DNA of 64,000 nt from Streptomyces alboflavus (GCF_000716675.1 NZ_JNXT01000038.1:186001-250000), one strand, 5' to 3'. Positions 27,601 to 35,768 are shown, counted from the stretch's first letter. Notes: generated by a model not told the origin, from the sequence alone. Made by a program: numbers and translations.

Positions 27601-29651
27601 CCATCGGGCACCTCTTCGGCCCCGACGACCTGATCCTGCACGACGAGTGGATCCACGACAGCGCGGTGCGCGGCAGCGTCCTGTCCGGCGCCCGGCGCAG
27701 GCCGTTCCCGCACAACGACTGGCGCGCCCTCGACCGGCTGCTCACCTCGGGCCGGGCCGGGGCGCGCCGCGCGCTCGTCCTCGTCGAGGGCGCGTACAGC
27801 CAGGACGGCGACCTGCCCGACCTGCCGAAGTTCATCGACGTGAAGAAGCGGCACGGCGCGATGCTGATGGTCGACGAGGCCCACTCGCTCGGGGTGCTCG
27901 GCCGCACCGGGCGCGGCATCGGCGAGTACTTCGGCGTCGACCGCGCGGACGTCGACCTGTGGATGGGCACGCTCAGCAAGGCGATCGGCAGCCTCGGCGG
28001 CTATGTGGCGGCGCGCCGCCCGATCGTCGAGTACCTGAAGTTCACCGCTCCGCTGCACATCTTCAGCACCGGCATCTCGCCCGCCAACACGGCCGCCGCC
28101 CTGGAGGCGCTGCGGGTCGTGCGGGACGAGCCGGAGCGGGTCGCGCGGCTGCGGCACCTCGCCGAGCACTTCCGCGACACGGCCCGCGCCCGCGGGTACG
28201 ACATCGGCGTGTCGCGCGCGTCCGCGGTGATCCCGGTCGTCATCGGCGGCTGGGAGGAGACCATGGCGCTCTCCAACGCGCTGCTCCGCCTCGGCGTGAA
28301 CGTGATGCCGATCGGTCACCCCGCAGTGCCGCGCGACGAGTGCCGCCTGCGCTTCTTCGTCAACGCCGACCACACCGAGCACGAACTCGACCGCGCACTG
28401 GACCTGTTGGGGCACGCCATGGCGACACGCAAGCAGACGAACGGGACCTCGCGGACGGCGGGGCGCGACGGGACGGCGGCGCGCCGCGAGGCGCGGCCCG
28501 GCCACGAGGCCGAGCCGGACCGCGAGGCGGCGCCGGACCGCGAGGCGGCGCCGGACCGCGAGGCGGCGCCGCGCGAGTCGAAGCCGGTCACCGGGGCCGA
28601 GCCGGGCACCGCTCCCGCCCCCGCCCCCGGGCCCGCCTCCGTTGCCCCCGACGTCCTGGTGGCGGGCGCCGGCGGCTTCATCGGCGGCCACCTCACCCGC
28701 CGCCTCGCCGAACGCGGCCACCGCGTCCGGGTCCTGGTCCGCGAGGGCAGCGACCGCACCGCGCTCGCCGGGCTCGACGTCGACGTGGCCGTCGGGGACC
28801 TCGGCGATCCGGACAGCCTGCGCCGGGCGGCGGCCGGGGTGCGGCACGTGTACAACTGCGCGGGCCTGTCGGCCGACTGGGGCCCGTGGGCGGACTTCCA
28901 GCGGGTCAACGTCGACGGCAGCCGCAACCTCGTCGAGGCGGCCGGGCACGCGGGCACCGTCGCACGTTTCCTGCACGTCAGCACCACCGACGTCTACGGC
29001 TACCCGGTGCGCCCCTGCGCCGAGGACACGCCGCCGCGCGACATCGGCCTGCCGTACAACCGCAGCAAGCTCCTCGGCGAGCAGGCCGTGCGCGAGAGTG
29101 CCGCGCGCGCCGGTCTGCCGCTGACCGTGGTGCGGCCGGTCAGCGTGTACGGGCCGCGCAGCAAGGACTTCGTCATCGAGATCGCGACGCTGCTCCTGAG
29201 CCGCCAGATGGTCTACATCCGGGGCGGCGACGTACCGGCCGGGCTGCTGTACGTGACCAACGCGGCCGACGCGATGATCGCCGCCTGCGCGTCCGAGGCC
29301 GCCGCGGGCCGCACGTACAACCTGCGCGACCCCGACCGCACGACATGGCGGACGTACGTCGAGGCGCTGGCCCGCGGCCTCGGCGTGAAACCGCCCTCGC
29401 TGAGCCTGCCCGCGCCGCTGGCGCGCGGTGTGGCGACGGTCTCGGAGGGCCTGTACGGGGCGCTGCGGATCAGGTCGCGGCCGGTCCTGACCCGGCACGC
29501 GGTGCACCTCTTCGACCGCGACCAGTCGTACGCCGTCGACCGGGCCCGCGACGAGCTGGGCTTCAAGGGCGACGTGGACTTCGAGGAGGGGGTGCGGCTC
29601 ACGCTCGCGTGGCTCGACTCGCCGGAGGGGCGCGCCCGCGTCCCCCGCTGA
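21636..29651 (+). CDS. redL: RedL-RedK fusion: acyl ligase-ACP-KS-AT-ACP-oxoamine synthase-reductase
   Basis: A 2671 aa megasynthase for 2-undecylpyrrole. Domains: fatty acyl-AMP ligase (1-610, YTSGSTSAPKG at 221-231); a dead carrier-like region with H677 in place of serine; ACP (S760); KS (~823-1240, C983); AT (S1431 in GHSVG, GAFHS near malonyl type); ACP (S1798); alpha-oxoamine synthase (~1870-2260, PLP K2115); a charged linker with repeats; then an NAD(P)-dependent short-chain/epimerase-type reductase (~2340-2671, GAGGFIGG, Y2474 and K2478 in YNRSK). The last domain is RedK, which is a separate protein in S. coelicolor. ATG 21636 has GGAG 6 nt upstream; GTG 21621, overlapping the redM stop, is the alternative. 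It activates dodecanoate, adds malonyl, condenses with glycine, and the reductase would reduce the ketopyrroline. Confidence 0.92.
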   Translation: MTQGPTETHGRGGEPRTLVALLRRHAAHRPDALAYRFLGTADAPARGAAPAPGESSWTYLDLDLRARHVAALLQREGATGEPVLLLHPPGLDYIAAFFGCLYAGAIAVPAYPPDTRRFGQTMPRLAAIARDARATHALTTGGLSRFADDRKDELAALGLGGLRWLVTGGVSGAAGAVDTTAGGGPRGDGGGPEGAAGTDTATAGDWRAPDLSGDSLAFLQYTSGSTSAPKGVMVSHGNLLDNLAAIHRRLAHDADSQMVSWLPPYHDMGLIGGILSPLYGGFPAHLMAPMSFVRRPLLWLRALSDTRASTSVAPNFGFEACVRRITDEERDALDLRHWRLALNGAEPVRADTLDRFVERFAPCGFRRGALLPCYGLAEATLMVTGVRAHEPPVVGEFDAAALGAGKATQVTGAGKAAGARVTRVVACGPAVDSLDVAVVDAATRRRVPGEGTVGEVWLTGASVARGYWRRPEATEEAFGARLEEDPGTPYLRTGDLGFLRDGQLHVVGRTKDVVIVQGRNHYPHDIELTVEQADPAVRAGCGAAFAVEVDGAEQLVVAYEIDGRRAADAPGLLARLRSAIADEHEVTPHAVVLLKRSTVHRTTSGKIQRQACRADFVGLGLKVVAASVTRDTPVPAAPEERRRGQPVGTVVEEVLRAYVPDVSGAATRTFADLGLDHPRLLLVVRDLERRLGVPIPVGELLVRPRVDTLTGLLAERVPAAGTWAPDSVEAWLTARVAERLGLAVTAVDPARPLASLGLDSKQAVAVLAELSARTGREIPASVVFDHPTIRAIATHLGAAGTAVTPARSEAPAAVAAGPGDGPDPVAVVGIGCRFPGAPDPDSYWRLLRDGRDAITEVPRGRWDAARVAAPGFGGFLDGVEEFDARFFGLSAREAVRMDPQQRLLLETAWATLEDAGHDPTSYAGSATGVFVGISSHDYAELQMGRLDTVDVHGATGNAHAIAANRLSYALDLRGPSLALDTACSSSLTAVHLACDSLRRGECGAALAGGVNLMLTPGLSVAFADGGMLAADGRCRTFDDAAGGYVRGEGAGLVLLKPLSAALADGDRVHAVIRGSATGHGGRANGLTAPKGSAQRAVIEQALVRAELSGKEIDYVEAHGTGTPLGDPVEWEGLAAAYGMGRPDGARCLVGSVKTNIGHLEAAAGVAGLIKAALVVREREVPPTLHLTTPSRRLDWEGAGLEVPTRLTPLSGAGPARAAVSSFGFGGANAHVVLESPPAPEPAPAPPARPTHALCLSGHTPTALTALASRWRTHLAAHPDAPLADLCRAAHTGRAVLTHRAVIVGGSAAALDAGLDALSRGEASTAVVRDTAGHGPEPRTAFLFSGQGTQYPGMGKGLYDTHEPFARAIDRADGVLRPHLDAPLTDVLFAPDGAERLRATRYCQPALVALEIALAELWQSLGVRPTAVLGHSVGAYAAACVSGALSFEDALTLAATRGRLMGDQPGDGAMISCVGDAGAVREVASSYASLAVAAVNTPTHLVLSGDRQEIGRARAELVERAVVVKPLAVSGAFHSPLMAGAAEPLRAAARSVRFAEPVVTWVSDATGEPVGRIDADALVDHLLGTVRFAGGLTALRRLGCTAYVEMGPHPTLLGLGRATTPAGSGPDAGSGVRPVLWLPSLRRGRGGAVPGATGDWETLLTSLGRLHCAGGTVDWAALDAGRRAPRVPVPHAMWEREPYWFTPAAAASGGERAAGADASTEGHAPGPVSVPGEPVHATHEPVSVPREPMDPPRATPPVPPDHPRTGRQEVFAQVSRVCGFAVAHIPGDARLGADLGFDSLMRTELERALTRRFPGHLNGNRERLPEDPTVEQLADLVAGAVPVADGTAPVAEAAVAQGPAEGTVPAVRQERVFEEWPEYAELRGRLRQATADGDNPYGRTHEGFNSGRSCVDGRPVLNFAAFNYLALSHHPRVRAAARAAVDRYGTSCSATPLLFGETPLHHQLDAEIAAFLGTEAAIVFAGGHATNVATIGHLFGPDDLILHDEWIHDSAVRGSVLSGARRRPFPHNDWRALDRLLTSGRAGARRALVLVEGAYSQDGDLPDLPKFIDVKKRHGAMLMVDEAHSLGVLGRTGRGIGEYFGVDRADVDLWMGTLSKAIGSLGGYVAARRPIVEYLKFTAPLHIFSTGISPANTAAALEALRVVRDEPERVARLRHLAEHFRDTARARGYDIGVSRASAVIPVVIGGWEETMALSNALLRLGVNVMPIGHPAVPRDECRLRFFVNADHTEHELDRALDLLGHAMATRKQTNGTSRTAGRDGTAARREARPGHEAEPDREAAPDREAAPDREAAPRESKPVTGAEPGTAPAPAPGPASVAPDVLVAGAGGFIGGHLTRRLAERGHRVRVLVREGSDRTALAGLDVDVAVGDLGDPDSLRRAAAGVRHVYNCAGLSADWGPWADFQRVNVDGSRNLVEAAGHAGTVARFLHVSTTDVYGYPVRPCAEDTPPRDIGLPYNRSKLLGEQAVRESAARAGLPLTVVRPVSVYGPRSKDFVIEIATLLLSRQMVYIRGGDVPAGLLYVTNAADAMIAACASEAAAGRTYNLRDPDRTTWRTYVEALARGLGVKPPSLSLPAPLARGVATVSEGLYGALRIRSRPVLTRHAVHLFDRDQSYAVDRARDELGFKGDVDFEEGVRLTLAWLDSPEGRARVPR
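28517..28570 (+). repeat. 18-bp tandem repeat in the RedL-RedK linker
   Basis: Three copies of GGACCGCGAGGCGGCGCC in frame, encoding DREAAP repeats in the hinge between the oxoamine synthase and reductase domains. The period is a multiple of three, so copy changes keep the fusion in frame. It marks the junction where the two ancestral genes were joined. Confidence 0.85.
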
Positions 29652-29722
29652 GACCCGCCCCCGCCCGACCGGCACCGAACGGCCCGACCGGCCCGAGCCC
29701 GAGCCCGAGAGGAACCCCCGCC

Positions 29723-30574
29723 GTGCACCTCACCGAACGGCCGCAGCCACCGGTCCGTGCCTGGTTCGCGGGCCCCGGCTTCGGGCCCCCGCCAGGAGCC
29801 GACACCGAGCCCACCGCCGGGCCCGCCCCGGGCACACCGGACCCCCGCCCCCGCCTGATCTGCTTCAGCTACGCGGGCGGCACCCCGTCCGTGTACCGCG
29901 ACTGGCCGCGGCTGCTCGGCCCCGGCGTGACGGTCGTGCCGGTGCTGCTCCCGGGGCGCGGCCTGCGGCTCGGGGAGGTGCCGTACACCGACATGGCGCC
30001 GCTGGCCCGCGATGTGACCGACGCGCTCGTGGCGGCCGGACACGTCGGCGACCACGCCCTGTTCGGGCACAGCATGGGCGCGCTCCTGGCCTACGAGGTC
30101 GCCTGTGAGCTGCGGGCGCGCGAACTGCCGGGCCCCTCCCATCTGTTCGTGTCCGGCAGCAGGGCCCCGCACCTCTACGGCGGCCCCGCCGACCAGGCGC
30201 TCGGCGACGACGACCTGCGCCACCTCGTGCACGACCTGGGCGCCCTCGACCCCGGCGACCGGGTGGGCGGCTCCTATCTGGAGCGCAGGCTGCCGGTGCT
30301 GCGCGCCGACCTCACGCTCTGCGCCCGCTACCGCTGGCGGCCGCGGCGCCCGCTCGACTGCCCGATGACGGCGTTCTCCGCCGCGGGCGACCCGCTGGCG
30401 CCACCGGACCGCGTCGAGGCGTGGCGGGCGTACACCAGCGCCTCGCTGCTGCACCGCAGGGTGGCGGGCGGCCACTTCTACCTGACCGGACCCGCACGGC
30501 TTCCGCTCCTACGTGAGCTGCGCGCCGAACTCACCCGTCACCCCGAGGAGAGGGAACCCGCATGGACCTACTGA
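29723..30574 (+). CDS. redJ: RedJ: type II thioesterase
   Basis: Alpha/beta-hydrolase of 283 aa that cleaves acyl thioesters, either to release the chain from RedQ or to clear misloaded carrier domains. The nucleophile elbow is GHSMG, with CFSYAGGTPSVYRDW (oxyanion strand) upstream and the catalytic histidine in VAGGHFYLTG. The first ~40 residues are a Pro/Gly-rich extension. The start is GTG 29723, preceded by GAGAGGAA; the long frame upstream is a shadow of redL. It sits between redL and redI as in S. coelicolor, except that redK is missing because it is fused to redL. It overlaps redI by 13 nt. Confidence 0.85.
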   Translation: MHLTERPQPPVRAWFAGPGFGPPPGADTEPTAGPAPGTPDPRPRLICFSYAGGTPSVYRDWPRLLGPGVTVVPVLLPGRGLRLGEVPYTDMAPLARDVTDALVAAGHVGDHALFGHSMGALLAYEVACELRARELPGPSHLFVSGSRAPHLYGGPADQALGDDDLRHLVHDLGALDPGDRVGGSYLERRLPVLRADLTLCARYRWRPRRPLDCPMTAFSAAGDPLAPPDRVEAWRAYTSASLLHRRVAGGHFYLTGPARLPLLRELRAELTRHPEEREPAWTY

Positions 30575-31707
30575 GGCTGGCCAGGGCCGTCAAGGACCGG
30601 GCACAGGAGCCGTTCACGGATCTCGCCGCGATGGCGCGGATCGTCGCCGACCCCCGCCTTCCGCTGCTCCTCGTCCTGAACCGTACGCTGTTCACGCCCC
30701 TGTACCGGGCGTCGTTCCTCGCCGCGGCCGCGGGCTCCGGCGTCCTCGGGTGCCTGGCGGCGCGCCCCTGCGACCTGGAGAGCCTGGCCGAGCACCTGGA
30801 GAGCGGGCCCGACGACCGGCAGCGGCTGCGCGCCTGGCTGGACATCGGGGTGCGGCTCGGCGAGCTCGACCGGAGCGAGGGCTGCTACCGCCTGCGCAGC
30901 CGCACCGCCAAGGCCCTCGCGCAGGTCGGCAACGACGCCGTCGCGGGGGCACTCGAAGAGCTCCTGCGCTTCCATGTGCCCGCGCTCCGCGACGCCCCGC
31001 GCATGCTCAAGGACGGCGGCCGCTTCGAACTCTCCGACCAGGACGGCCTGGTCATCGCCCGCTCCACGCTGGTGGTGCGCGGCTTCGTGGAGGAGGCGAT
31101 CCGCCGGACGCTGCCGCGCACAGCGCCGGTGCGGCTCCTGGAGGTCGGCTGCGGCAGCGGCGCCTACGTCCGGTACGCGGCCGGGCTGAACCCGCGCCTG
31201 ACGGCGCTGGCCGTCGACCTCCAGGCCGAGGTCGCCGAGCAGGCCGCGAAGAACATGGCGCAGTGGGGCCTCGCCGACCGCGTCGAGACCCGCGCCGGGG
31301 ATCTGCGCACCCTGGACCTGCAACCGCAGTTCGACGTGGTGACGCTGCACAACAACATCTACTACTTCCCCCGGGAGGAGCGCGCCGAGGTCCTGGCGAG
31401 GGCCCGGTCCTTCCTCGCCCCCGGCGGCACCCTGCTGCTCACCTCCTCGTGCCGGGGCGGTGGCCCGCTGGGCCTCGACGTGCTGAACCTCTGGTTCGAG
31501 TACGCCGGTTTCGGCGGCCCGCTGCCGTTGGCCGACGAACTGCTCGACCAGCTGCGGGAAGCGGGCTTCGACGCGGTCCGGGCCACCCGGCCGCTGCCCG
31601 GCCAGGCGTTCCGCTCGTTCGTCGGCAGCAACCCCACGGCCGGGCCCGCCGCCCTGCCCCCGGCCCGCTCCGGCTCCCCCACCACCGCCGAGGAGGCCGC
31701 GTCATGA
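30562..31707 (+). CDS. redI: RedI: SAM-dependent O-methyltransferase
   Basis: Methyltransferase of 381 aa expected to convert HBC to MBC by O-methylation (PigF role in Serratia). The SAM-binding motif I is LLEVGCGSGAYVRYA (~residue 193), with the acidic end of strand 2 in ALAVDLQ and FDVVTLHNNIYYFP as motif II. The N-terminal ~150 residues form the helical dimerisation domain of this class (winged-helix pattern RAWLDIGVRLGELDRSEGCYRL, cut here for length). The C-terminus is Pro/Ser/Ala-rich and variable. It overlaps redJ by 13 nt upstream and redH by 4 nt downstream (ATGA). Confidence 0.85.
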   Translation: MDLLRLARAVKDRAQEPFTDLAAMARIVADPRLPLLLVLNRTLFTPLYRASFLAAAAGSGVLGCLAARPCDLESLAEHLESGPDDRQRLRAWLDIGVRLGELDRSEGCYRLRSRTAKALAQVGNDAVAGALEELLRFHVPALRDAPRMLKDGGRFELSDQDGLVIARSTLVVRGFVEEAIRRTLPRTAPVRLLEVGCGSGAYVRYAAGLNPRLTALAVDLQAEVAEQAAKNMAQWGLADRVETRAGDLRTLDLQPQFDVVTLHNNIYYFPREERAEVLARARSFLAPGGTLLLTSSCRGGGPLGLDVLNLWFEYAGFGGPLPLADELLDQLREAGFDAVRATRPLPGQAFRSFVGSNPTAGPAALPPARSGSPTTAEEAAS

Positions 31708-34454
31708 CAACGAAGGCGACCACCGCTTCCAGCCCCACCGCCGAGGCCACCGAAACCCCTGCCCCCGCCCCGCACACCGGCCTCGTGGCCGTGCTCGGCC
31801 GCCCGCACGCCGCCACCCCCGAGGAGCTGGGCGGCAAGGCGGCCCGCCTCGACGAGCTGACCGCCGCGGGCCTTCCGGTGCCGCCCGCGTTCTGCCTCAC
31901 CACCGCCCTCTTCGACGTCTTCCTGCGCGAGAGCGGCCTCGCCGCCGAGATCCGCGCCGCCGAGGCCCGCGGCGCATCCGCTCTCACCGTCCGCGAGTCG
32001 GTCCTGGCCCGCGACATCCCGGAGCCGGTCGCCCGCACGATCCTCGCGGCGTACGAGGACCTGGGCCGCCCCCGGGTCGCGGTGCGCTCCTCGGCGCCGC
32101 GCGAGGACTCCGCCGAGCGGTCCTTCGCGGGCCAGCACGACACGGTCCTCGACGTGTCGGGCGACGCGGCCCTCCTCGACGCGGTCAGGGTCTGCTGGGC
32201 CTCGCTGTGGTCGGACCGGGCGGCGGCCTACCGGGCGGGAGACGGGCCCGCGGGGTCCATCGCCGTCGTGGTGCAGGAGATGGTGCCCGCCGACGTCAGC
32301 GGGGTGCTCTTCACGGTCGACCCGGTCGGCGGCAGGCCGAACCGCCTGGTGGTGGAGGCCTGTTGCGGGCTCGGCGAGGGCCTGGTGTCCGGCAGGGTGT
32401 CGAGCGACTTCTTCGTCGTGGACGACCGTACGCTCGACGTCGTCGAGGAACGCGTGCGGTACAAGGTCACCAAGTGCGCGCCGCTCGCGCCCGGCCGCAT
32501 CGGCATGACGAAGGTCGACGCCGCCGACCGGGACGCCCCCTGCCTGACCCGGGACCAGCTCGCGGCGCTCGCCCGGATCGCCCTGGAGATCCGGGACGCC
32601 GGCGGCGCGGAGCAGGACATCGAGTGGGCGATGCACGACGGCACGCTGTACCTCCTCCAGGCCCGCCCGATCACCACCCGGCCCCGGCCCGAGACCTCCG
32701 ACGGCGCCCGCAGCCCCTATCTGCCGGGCCTGTTGGAGCGGCAGCCGGACGCCGTGCGGCACGGCACCCTGTGGTCGCGGATGGACATCGGGGAGATCTT
32801 CGTCGGCCTGATGTCCCCGCTCGGCCTGAGCTTCGCCCGGCACTACCAGGACCACGTCCACGGCGACTGCGCGGCCGCGCTCGGCGTGCGCGACACCGGC
32901 GATGTCGGCCTGCACATGGGCTTCTTCCAGGGCCACGTCTATCTGAACATCTCCTACACCGCGTATCTGCTCGGCCAGGCCCTGCCCACCCGCGACCAGC
33001 GCCACTTCACCCGCCGCTTCGTCAGCGAGGAGGTGGACCTGGCCACGTACGAGAACCCCTTCGGGACGTTCCCCGGGGGCCTGGAGGACCTGCTCTCGAC
33101 GACGCACTGGCTGCGGGCCACGGCGGGCGAGATGCTGGTGATGAAGGACCGCGCCCGCGACATGGCCGAAAGCCGCCTTTACGAGTTCGACCGCGCCCGG
33201 CGCCTCGACCTCACCCGCATGGGCCGCCGCGAGCTGCACGCCGAACTCGTGCGCTATCTGGACTACTTCCACGACGCCCACGTCGGCTACATGCCGTACT
33301 ACATCAACGCGTTCGGGTTCTACGGCATCCTCACCGAGCTGTGCGCCAAGTGGCTCGGCGCCGCGGGCGACAACCTGCAGAACCGCATCAAGACGGACAT
33401 GTCGAGCCTGCGTACGGTGGCGTCGGCGCAGGAGATCTGGAGCGTCGCGCAGGCCGCGAAGGCCAGGCCGCGGGTCATGGAGATCATCGAGGCGGCGCCG
33501 CTGGAGGAGGTCGCGGACCGGCTGCGCGCGGACCCCGACGGCGAGGCGTTCTGGCAGTCGCAGATGGAGCCGTTCCTGCGTGCCAACGGCACCCGGGGAC
33601 GCCAGGAGATGGAGCTCACCCATCAGCGCTGGATCGACGACCCGAGCTACGTCTTCCAGATGATCCGCCGCTACGCCGCCGACGGCTTCACCGCCGACGA
33701 CATCATGGGCCGCAGCCGCGCCCGCCAGGAGGGCGACGTCCGCGCGGTCCTCAAGAAGCTGCCGCTGCCGCGGCGCACGACCATCGAGGGCGTCATCTCG
33801 ATGTACGCCCTGTGCAGCGAGCTGCGCGAGGCCACCCGCATGTCGATGATCACGTCGATCTGGCTGGTCAGGAACGTGGTGTACGAGGTGGGGCGGCGCC
33901 TGGTCGAGGAGGGCGTGCTGCACTCCCTGGACGAGGTCGCGTTCCTCGACTTCGCGGACGTGCGCCGCTGGCTGGCCGGTGGGCTGCCCGCGCGCGAGGC
34001 GTTCCCGCGGGCCGCGATCGAGGAGCGGCGGCGCGTGCACGAGTACCACAACCGGCTGCCGGAGCCGCCGCTGACCTTCGTCGGCGAGCACGACGGCACC
34101 CGCGCGGTGCGGCCCGTGAAGGACGGGGCGCGGCTCGACGGGCTCGGCTCCAGCCCGGGGCGGATCGTCGGCCGGGCCCGCATCGTGGAGGACCTGGTGT
34201 GGCAGGCGGACGAGTTCCAGGCGGGCGAGATCCTCGTGACCCGGCACACCGACGCCTCCTGGACGCCGCTGTTCGCCATCGCGGGCGGCGTGGTCACCGA
34301 CATCGGCTCGATGCTCTCGCACAGCTCCATCGTGTCGCGGGAGTTCAACGTGCCCTCGGTGGTCAACACCAAGTACGCCACACAGGTCATCAACACCGGC
34401 GACATGGTCATGGTCGACGGCGACACAGGTGTCGTCGAGGTCGTGGAGGGCTGA
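31704..34454 (+). CDS. redH: RedH: ATP-dependent prodiginine condensing enzyme (PEP-synthase-like)
   Basis: Joins MBC and 2-undecylpyrrole to give undecylprodiginine. The 916 aa protein has the PEP synthase/PPDK architecture: an ATP-grasp-like N-terminal domain (~residues 30-330, ELGGKAARLDELTAAGLPVP, VAVRSSAPREDSAERSFAGQ, EQDIEWAMHDGTLYLLQARP) and a C-terminal phosphohistidine domain with H873 in GSMLSHSSIVSREFNVPSVV. The middle is specific to RedH/PigC. The start overlaps the redI stop (ATGA) and GAGGAGG lies at 31690-31696. It corresponds to PigC. Confidence 0.92.
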   Translation: MTTKATTASSPTAEATETPAPAPHTGLVAVLGRPHAATPEELGGKAARLDELTAAGLPVPPAFCLTTALFDVFLRESGLAAEIRAAEARGASALTVRESVLARDIPEPVARTILAAYEDLGRPRVAVRSSAPREDSAERSFAGQHDTVLDVSGDAALLDAVRVCWASLWSDRAAAYRAGDGPAGSIAVVVQEMVPADVSGVLFTVDPVGGRPNRLVVEACCGLGEGLVSGRVSSDFFVVDDRTLDVVEERVRYKVTKCAPLAPGRIGMTKVDAADRDAPCLTRDQLAALARIALEIRDAGGAEQDIEWAMHDGTLYLLQARPITTRPRPETSDGARSPYLPGLLERQPDAVRHGTLWSRMDIGEIFVGLMSPLGLSFARHYQDHVHGDCAAALGVRDTGDVGLHMGFFQGHVYLNISYTAYLLGQALPTRDQRHFTRRFVSEEVDLATYENPFGTFPGGLEDLLSTTHWLRATAGEMLVMKDRARDMAESRLYEFDRARRLDLTRMGRRELHAELVRYLDYFHDAHVGYMPYYINAFGFYGILTELCAKWLGAAGDNLQNRIKTDMSSLRTVASAQEIWSVAQAAKARPRVMEIIEAAPLEEVADRLRADPDGEAFWQSQMEPFLRANGTRGRQEMELTHQRWIDDPSYVFQMIRRYAADGFTADDIMGRSRARQEGDVRAVLKKLPLPRRTTIEGVISMYALCSELREATRMSMITSIWLVRNVVYEVGRRLVEEGVLHSLDEVAFLDFADVRRWLAGGLPAREAFPRAAIEERRRVHEYHNRLPEPPLTFVGEHDGTRAVRPVKDGARLDGLGSSPGRIVGRARIVEDLVWQADEFQAGEILVTRHTDASWTPLFAIAGGVVTDIGSMLSHSSIVSREFNVPSVVNTKYATQVINTGDMVMVDGDTGVVEVVEG

Positions 34455-34511
34455 GCGCGCCGGACCGCCCGAGGAAGGCAGGACGTTCCCGAGGAAGGCA
34501 GGAAGTTCCAG

Positions 34512-35765
34512 ATGATCCCGAATCAGTGGTACCCGATTCTGCGGACCGAAGACATCAAACGTGACGCGCCGACCGGCGTGCGCCGCATGGGCGAGGAGCT
34601 GGTGCTCTGGCGCGACCTTCGCGGCAAGCTCGTCTGCCAGTCGGCGCGCTGCCCCCACAAGGGGGCGAACCTCTCCGAGGGCCGCCTGGTGGGCAACTCG
34701 GTCGCCTGCCCGTACCACGGCTTCCGGTTCGGCACCGACGGGGCGTGCAGGCTGGTGCCCGCGCTCGGCTCCGAGGGCCGCATCCCGGCGTCGTTGCGGG
34801 TCGACACCTACGAAGTGCGGGAGAAGTACGACCTGGTGTGGCTGTGGTGGGGCGACAAGCGCACACAGCTACCGGAGATCGAGCTGCCCCATGAACTCGC
34901 CGAGCACCCGCGGCCGTACGAGACCATCACCTTCAGCCGCCCGGTCCACTACACGCGCTACATCGAGAGCCTGCTCGAGTTCTACCACGTGACGTTCGTG
35001 CACCGGGACCACTGGGCGAACATCATCGACTACACTTTCATGTACGGCAGTTGGAAGAAGCTGTGGACGGACGGCCGTGAGCGCTACATCGCCGCCAACA
35101 AGATCGTGAACCATCGTGTGGACGTCGAAGGAACGATCATCCGCAACAGCTTCGACCAGTGCGAGGAGGGCAACCCCTCCAACACCTGGCACTTCAACCT
35201 CATCTACCAGGCCCCGTGCATGACGCATGTGCGCCAGGGCCTCCTCGAGGTCACGACCTGGCTCGTGCCCATCGACGAGCACCACACCCAGGCGATCATG
35301 CGGCTCTACGAATACCCGCTGCTCAAGTGGATGGTGCCGGTCAAGCCGCTGCGGCCGCTGGTGCTCCGGCTCTCGCTGATGATGGAGCAGTACGTCCAGG
35401 ACCAGCAGGACAACGACATCATGGCGCGCCAGGAGCCGAAGGTCAGCGAGCGCGGGGTGAACAAGTTCATCGCCGTCGACGAGATGAACGCCAAGTACCT
35501 GCAGATGCGGGACCGGTTGAAGGCGGAGGCGCGCGCGGAGGCGCAGGCGCGGGAGGCCGGGGCCCGGGAGGCAGGCGTCCGGGAGGCGGACCGTGCGCCG
35601 GAGCCGGTGGCGGGCGGCGACGGTCCGGCGGCGGTGCCCGCGGCGGGCGGCACGAACGGGCACGGTCCCGGGAAGGGCAACGGCGGCGCGAGCGGCAACG
35701 GCGGCGGCGCCAAGCGGTCCGGCAAGGGCGCCCGCGCGGGCAACCTCAGCGGGAGCACGACCTGA
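34512..35765 (+). CDS. redG: RedG: Rieske oxygenase, oxidative carbocyclase
   Basis: Non-haem iron oxygenase that in S. coelicolor cyclises undecylprodiginine to streptorubin B; relatives make metacycloprodigiosin or the roseophilin precursor. Rieske ligands are C47, H49 (ARCPHKG) and C66, H69 (CPYHGF). The catalytic iron ligands are H159 and H164 in EFYHVTFVH, with a later Asp likely in VQDQQDNDIM. Residues ~335-417 form an unusual Ala/Arg/Glu then Gly/Asn/Lys-rich tail. It starts 57 nt after redH and ends the operon. A cyclic product is therefore likely, but regiochemistry cannot be read from sequence. Confidence 0.9.
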   Translation: MIPNQWYPILRTEDIKRDAPTGVRRMGEELVLWRDLRGKLVCQSARCPHKGANLSEGRLVGNSVACPYHGFRFGTDGACRLVPALGSEGRIPASLRVDTYEVREKYDLVWLWWGDKRTQLPEIELPHELAEHPRPYETITFSRPVHYTRYIESLLEFYHVTFVHRDHWANIIDYTFMYGSWKKLWTDGRERYIAANKIVNHRVDVEGTIIRNSFDQCEEGNPSNTWHFNLIYQAPCMTHVRQGLLEVTTWLVPIDEHHTQAIMRLYEYPLLKWMVPVKPLRPLVLRLSLMMEQYVQDQQDNDIMARQEPKVSERGVNKFIAVDEMNAKYLQMRDRLKAEARAEAQAREAGAREAGVREADRAPEPVAGGDGPAAVPAAGGTNGHGPGKGNGGASGNGGGAKRSGKGARAGNLSGSTT

Positions 35766-35768
35766 CCC

